Source of the DNA: Pseudomonas fluorescens
GTDB lineage: Bacteria > Pseudomonadota > Gammaproteobacteria > Pseudomonadales > Pseudomonadaceae
DNA length: 64,000 nucleotides
Reading direction: 5' to 3'
NCBI RefSeq assembly: GCF_001648775.1
Contig: NZ_LVEJ01000003.1
Coordinates: 186,001-250,000 of the forward strand
The stretch's first letter is position 1. Each line of letters begins with the position of its first letter. Under the pieces are notes generated by a model. That model was not told where the DNA came from and searched no databases. It worked only from the letters and a program-made list of their open reading frames with translations. Position numbers and translations under genes: made by a program. Of the stretch, positions 61,288 through 64,000 are shown piece after piece.

Positions 61288-63030
61288 TTAGAGGAAGAGC
61301 CCGGGGCCCGGGCGACTTCCTTCGGGGAATCTGACGCCGACTTTGCCGATCTTGTTCCCGTCCATGACCGCAACCGTCCAGTGGGTGTTGTTCCATTCCA
61401 CCTGGTCGCCGACGATGGGCGCACCGCCCACTTTGTGGGCGATGAAGGCGCCCAGGGTCATGTCCGGATCGATGCCCTCGGCCGGCAAGCCATAGAGTGC
61501 CGCAACCGCTTTAAGCTGGGCGTCTCCTTCGAGTACGAAATCACCGAAGAAGCGCAGATCGAGACCGCGTTGCGGCGCCTGGCTGAACAGTTTTCCGAGG
61601 GCGCCGAGGTTGTGTTCATGGCCGATAACGCACAGCAAATCATCGACTTCCAGCACCGTACTACCCGACGGATGGAGCAGTTGCTGGCCACGAAACAGTG
61701 CCGCGATACGGGTGCCTTCGGGCATTTTCAGTTCACGCAGGGGCGAACCGATGCACCATTTCTCCGCGCCGAGCTTATAAACGAACAGCTCCCACTCGCT
61801 GGTGACGTGAACTTCCAGCGCCGCCCGGGAAATCGGCGCAGGCTCTGGCGGTACGGTCACCTTCAGCAGTTTGGCGACCCACGGCAGGCTCGTGCCCTGC
61901 ACCAGCAGCGACACCAGTACGATGAAGAACGCCAGGTTGAAGTACAGCTGCGCATTCGGCAGCCCGGCCATCAGCGGGAACACCGCGAGAATGATCGGTA
62001 CCGCGCCGCGCAGACCGACCCAGGAAATAAACGCTTTCTCGCGGCCATGAAACGCCTTGAACGGCAGCAGGCCGACGATCACCGACAGCGGCCGCGCAAA
62101 CAGAATCATCCACAGTGCCAGACCGAGAGCGGGCAGGGCGATCGGCAGCAAATCATGTGGCGTTACCAGCAAACCCAGCACCAGGAACATGCCGATCTGC
62201 GCCAGCCAGGCCATGCCGTCGAGCATGTGCAGAATGCCGTGGCGACTGCGCACCGGGCGGTTGCCGATCACCAGACCGCACAGATAAACCGCGAGGAAGC
62301 CGCTGCCATGCAGGGCGTTGGTCAAGGCGAATACCACCAGACCGCCGGCGATCACCAGAATCGGATACAGCCCCGCAGCGAGGTTGATACGGTTGACCAG
62401 TTGCAGCATCAGCCAGCCGCCGCCGAGGCCGATCACGCCGCCGATGCCGAACTCGCGGATCAGATGGGTCAACAGGCTCCAGTGCAGGCCGGTCTGGCCG
62501 CTGGCAAGCATGTCGATCAGGGTCACGGTGAGAAACACCGCCATCGGGTCGTTGCTGCCGGATTCGATTTCCAGGCTGGCGGTGACCCGTTCGTTCAGGC
62601 CTTTGCCGCCGAGCAGCGAGAACACTGCCGCAGCGTCCGTTGAGCCAACGATGGCGCCGATCAACAGACCTTGAATCAGATTGAGGTCGAACAGCCATGC
62701 GGCGGCCATGCCGGTCAGCCCGGTGGTGATCAACACTCCGACCGTGGCCAGCGACAGCGCCGGCCACAAGGCCACGCGGAAACTCGACACCCGCGTACGC
62801 AAGCCGCCGTCGAGGAGGATCACCGCGAGTGCGAGGTTGCCGACCAGATAGGCCGTCGGGTAGTTATCGAAAATAATGCCGCCGCCATCGACCCCGGCGG
62901 CCATGCCAACCGCGAGAATAATGACCAGAATCGGGATGCCGAGACGGGAGGAGAGGGAGCTGACGAGAATGCTTGCGCCTACCAGCAACGCGCCGATCAA
63001 GAACAGGCTGTTGATGGTCGTCGCATTCAA
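61288..63030 (-). CDS. K+/H+ antiporter, CvrA/NhaP2 type
   Basis: A 580-aa CPA1-family transporter. About 12-13 membrane helices come first ([38 protein letters not shown]), then an RCK-C (TrkA-C) domain (about 400-480). A C-terminal transporter-associated domain follows ([28 protein letters not shown]). This layout is that of NhaP2/CvrA, used in K+ homeostasis and osmotic adaptation. The start is TTG with GGAG 8 nt upstream. It lies 34 nt before the MscK-like gene, so they may be co-transcribed. Confidence 0.92.
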   Translation of the reverse strand: MNATTINSLFLIGALLVGASILVSSLSSRLGIPILVIILAVGMAAGVDGGGIIFDNYPTAYLVGNLALAVILLDGGLRTRVSSFRVALWPALSLATVGVLITTGLTGMAAAWLFDLNLIQGLLIGAIVGSTDAAAVFSLLGGKGLNERVTASLEIESGSNDPMAVFLTVTLIDMLASGQTGLHWSLLTHLIREFGIGGVIGLGGGWLMLQLVNRINLAAGLYPILVIAGGLVVFALTNALHGSGFLAVYLCGLVIGNRPVRSRHGILHMLDGMAWLAQIGMFLVLGLLVTPHDLLPIALPALGLALWMILFARPLSVIVGLLPFKAFHGREKAFISWVGLRGAVPIILAVFPLMAGLPNAQLYFNLAFFIVLVSLLVQGTSLPWVAKLLKVTVPPEPAPISRAALEVHVTSEWELFVYKLGAEKWCIGSPLRELKMPEGTRIAALFRGQQLLHPSGSTVLEVDDLLCVIGHEHNLGALGKLFSQAPQRGLDLRFFGDFVLEGDAQLKAVAALYGLPAEGIDPDMTLGAFIAHKVGGAPIVGDQVEWNNTHWTVAVMDGNKIGKVGVRFPEGSRPGPGLFL

Positions 63031-63174
63031 AGGCAGTACTCCAGAAGCGTAAAGACGGGCACAAACTGACCATGCAGTCTGCGTGCCAGCGATTCTAACC
63101 TGTTGAAATGTGATGCTGTCAAAAAGGTTTTTACGCTGGGGGACTCGATGTTTGGGTTCGGCTGGCGATTGCTG

Positions 63175-63329
63175 CCCTCACCCTAGCCCTCTCCCGGAGG
63201 GAGAGGGGACTGATCGAGGTGTTTGTTCAAGTTGCACCGACCTGAGCTATCGAGCCGAACTCAGGTTTGAAAAGCCCCCGATCTGCTCCCTTTCCCCCCT
63301 CTCCCTCTGGGAGAGGGCTGGGGTGAGGG
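63175..63329. repeat. MITE-like element with about 35-bp inverted ends, copy B
   Basis: A 155-bp element begins CCCTCACCCTAGCCCTCTCC and ends in the near-exact reverse complement. It shares its ends, an internal CCGACCTGA and the trailing TTTTGAT flank with the copy at 12444-12620. It occupies most of the 323-nt gap between the antiporter and chemoreceptor genes; no gene is seen in that gap. Confidence 0.75.
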
Positions 63330-63353
63330 AGCTTTTGATCTTGATCTACTCAA

Positions 63354-64000
63354 TTAAAGGCTGAACCGCCCAACCATGTTGTTCAGGTCCAGCGCCAGAC
63401 GCGACAGCTCATTACTCGCCGCACTGGTCTGATTCGCCCCGGTCGCCGACTGCACCGACAGATCGCGGATGTTGACCAGATTACGATCCACTTCCCGCGC
63501 CACTTGTGCCTGCTCTTCAGCCGCGCTGGCGATCACCAGGTTGCGCTCGTTGATCTCGACGATGGCGGTGTTGATGGTGTCCAGCGACATGCCGGCACCA
63601 CGGGCGATGTTCAGCGTCGACTCGGCGCGTTCGGTGCTGTTACGCATCGAATCCACGGCGTGTTCGGTGCCGCTCTGAATGCTGCCGATCATCCGCTCGA
63701 TTTCGCTGGTCGACTGCTGAGTACGGTGCGCCAGGGCACGCACTTCGTCCGCCACCACGGCAAAACCACGACCGGCTTCGCCGGCACGCGCCGCTTCAAT
63801 GGCCGCGTTCAGGGCCAGCAAGTTGGTTTGATCGGCCAGACCACGAATCACATCCAGCACCTTGCCGATGTCACGGGATTCATTCGCCAGATCACCGATC
63901 AGCGAAGCAGTGCTCTGCACATCAGCGCTCATGCGTTCGATGGCACTGACGGTTTCCTGCACCAGATCACGACCGTCACCTGCCGAGGTGGTGGCGTTCT
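63354..64000 (-). CDS. methyl-accepting chemotaxis protein, C-terminal part (cut by window edge)
   Basis: The frame is open to the right edge, so only the last 215 or so residues are seen. They contain the conserved signalling hairpin tip ([32 protein letters not shown]), with the glutamine/glutamate-rich methylation helix after it and the terminus MVGRFSL. No C-terminal CheR/CheB-binding pentapeptide is present. The sensor domain and start lie outside the window, so the ligand cannot be suggested. Confidence 0.93.
   Translation of the reverse strand, partial: NATTSAGDGRDLVQETVSAIERMSADVQSTASLIGDLANESRDIGKVLDVIRGLADQTNLLALNAAIEAARAGEAGRGFAVVADEVRALAHRTQQSTSEIERMIGSIQSGTEHAVDSMRNSTERAESTLNIARGAGMSLDTINTAIVEINERNLVIASAAEEQAQVAREVDRNLVNIRDLSVQSATGANQTSAASNELSRLALDLNNMVGRFSL

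Overview
The window is a chromosomal segment from a fluorescent Pseudomonas, most likely of the P. fluorescens group. The GC-rich composition supports this, as do the many copies of the REP palindrome with core GTGGGAGCGAGC-YTGCTCGCGAA, typical of that group. The gene order phaC1 / DUF971 / hslU / hslV / SPOR protein / argS / priA / rpmE / nuclease / malic enzyme / ponA / pilMNOPQ / aroK / aroB / damX-like / gltB / gltD / hemE matches, as I recall it, the conserved Pseudomonas order around PA5034-PA5056 of P. aeruginosa. I saw no tRNA, rRNA, CRISPR array, intact insertion sequence or prophage.

Positions 1-31,200 are conserved core. On the minus strand lie PHA synthase, the HslVU protease (with a sigma32-type promoter), a septal SPOR protein, arginyl-tRNA synthetase and PriA. 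On the plus strand come L31, a secreted nuclease, malic enzyme, the type IV pilus alignment/secretin operon pilMNOPQ (divergent from ponA), the shikimate genes aroK-aroB, a DamX-like SPOR protein, glutamate synthase and hemE. Positions 31,200-35,700 are variable: a divergent MFS/LysR pair, then two paralogous small secreted proteins flanking an AT-richer patch of unrecognised ORFs.

Positions 35,745-53,978 hold one tightly packed minus-strand operon of 20 genes, read as an aryl polyene (APE) pigment/lipid cluster. It contains three ketosynthase-family proteins (one without the active Cys), two ACPs, a ketoreductase, two hotdog dehydratase units (one fused to the acyl-ACP ligase), a thioesterase, acyltransferases and a glycosyltransferase, plus a LolA / MMPL / DUF3261 export line. 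It also carries accessory enzymes: a MIO-type aromatic amino acid ammonia-lyase, a halogenase-like flavoprotein with Lys76 and a WFWTIP motif, a SAM methyltransferase and a CPA-type antiporter. The inferred route is an aromatic starter, activated on an ACP, extended and dehydrated to a conjugated polyene, decorated, and moved to the outer membrane. A good sigma70 promoter with an adjacent dyad at 54.07-54.13 kb appears to drive it.

Positions 54,300-64,000 return to ordinary genes: an orphan ParA-like ATPase, trxC, an orphan HigA-type antitoxin-like regulator, SelO, an MscK-like mechanosensitive channel, a CvrA/NhaP2 K+/H+ antiporter, and the C-terminal part of a chemoreceptor cut by the window edge. 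REP pairs occupy many intergenic gaps. A second repeat family, a 155-177 bp element with about 35-bp inverted ends that I do not recognise as a named element, occurs at 12.4 kb and 63.2 kb.
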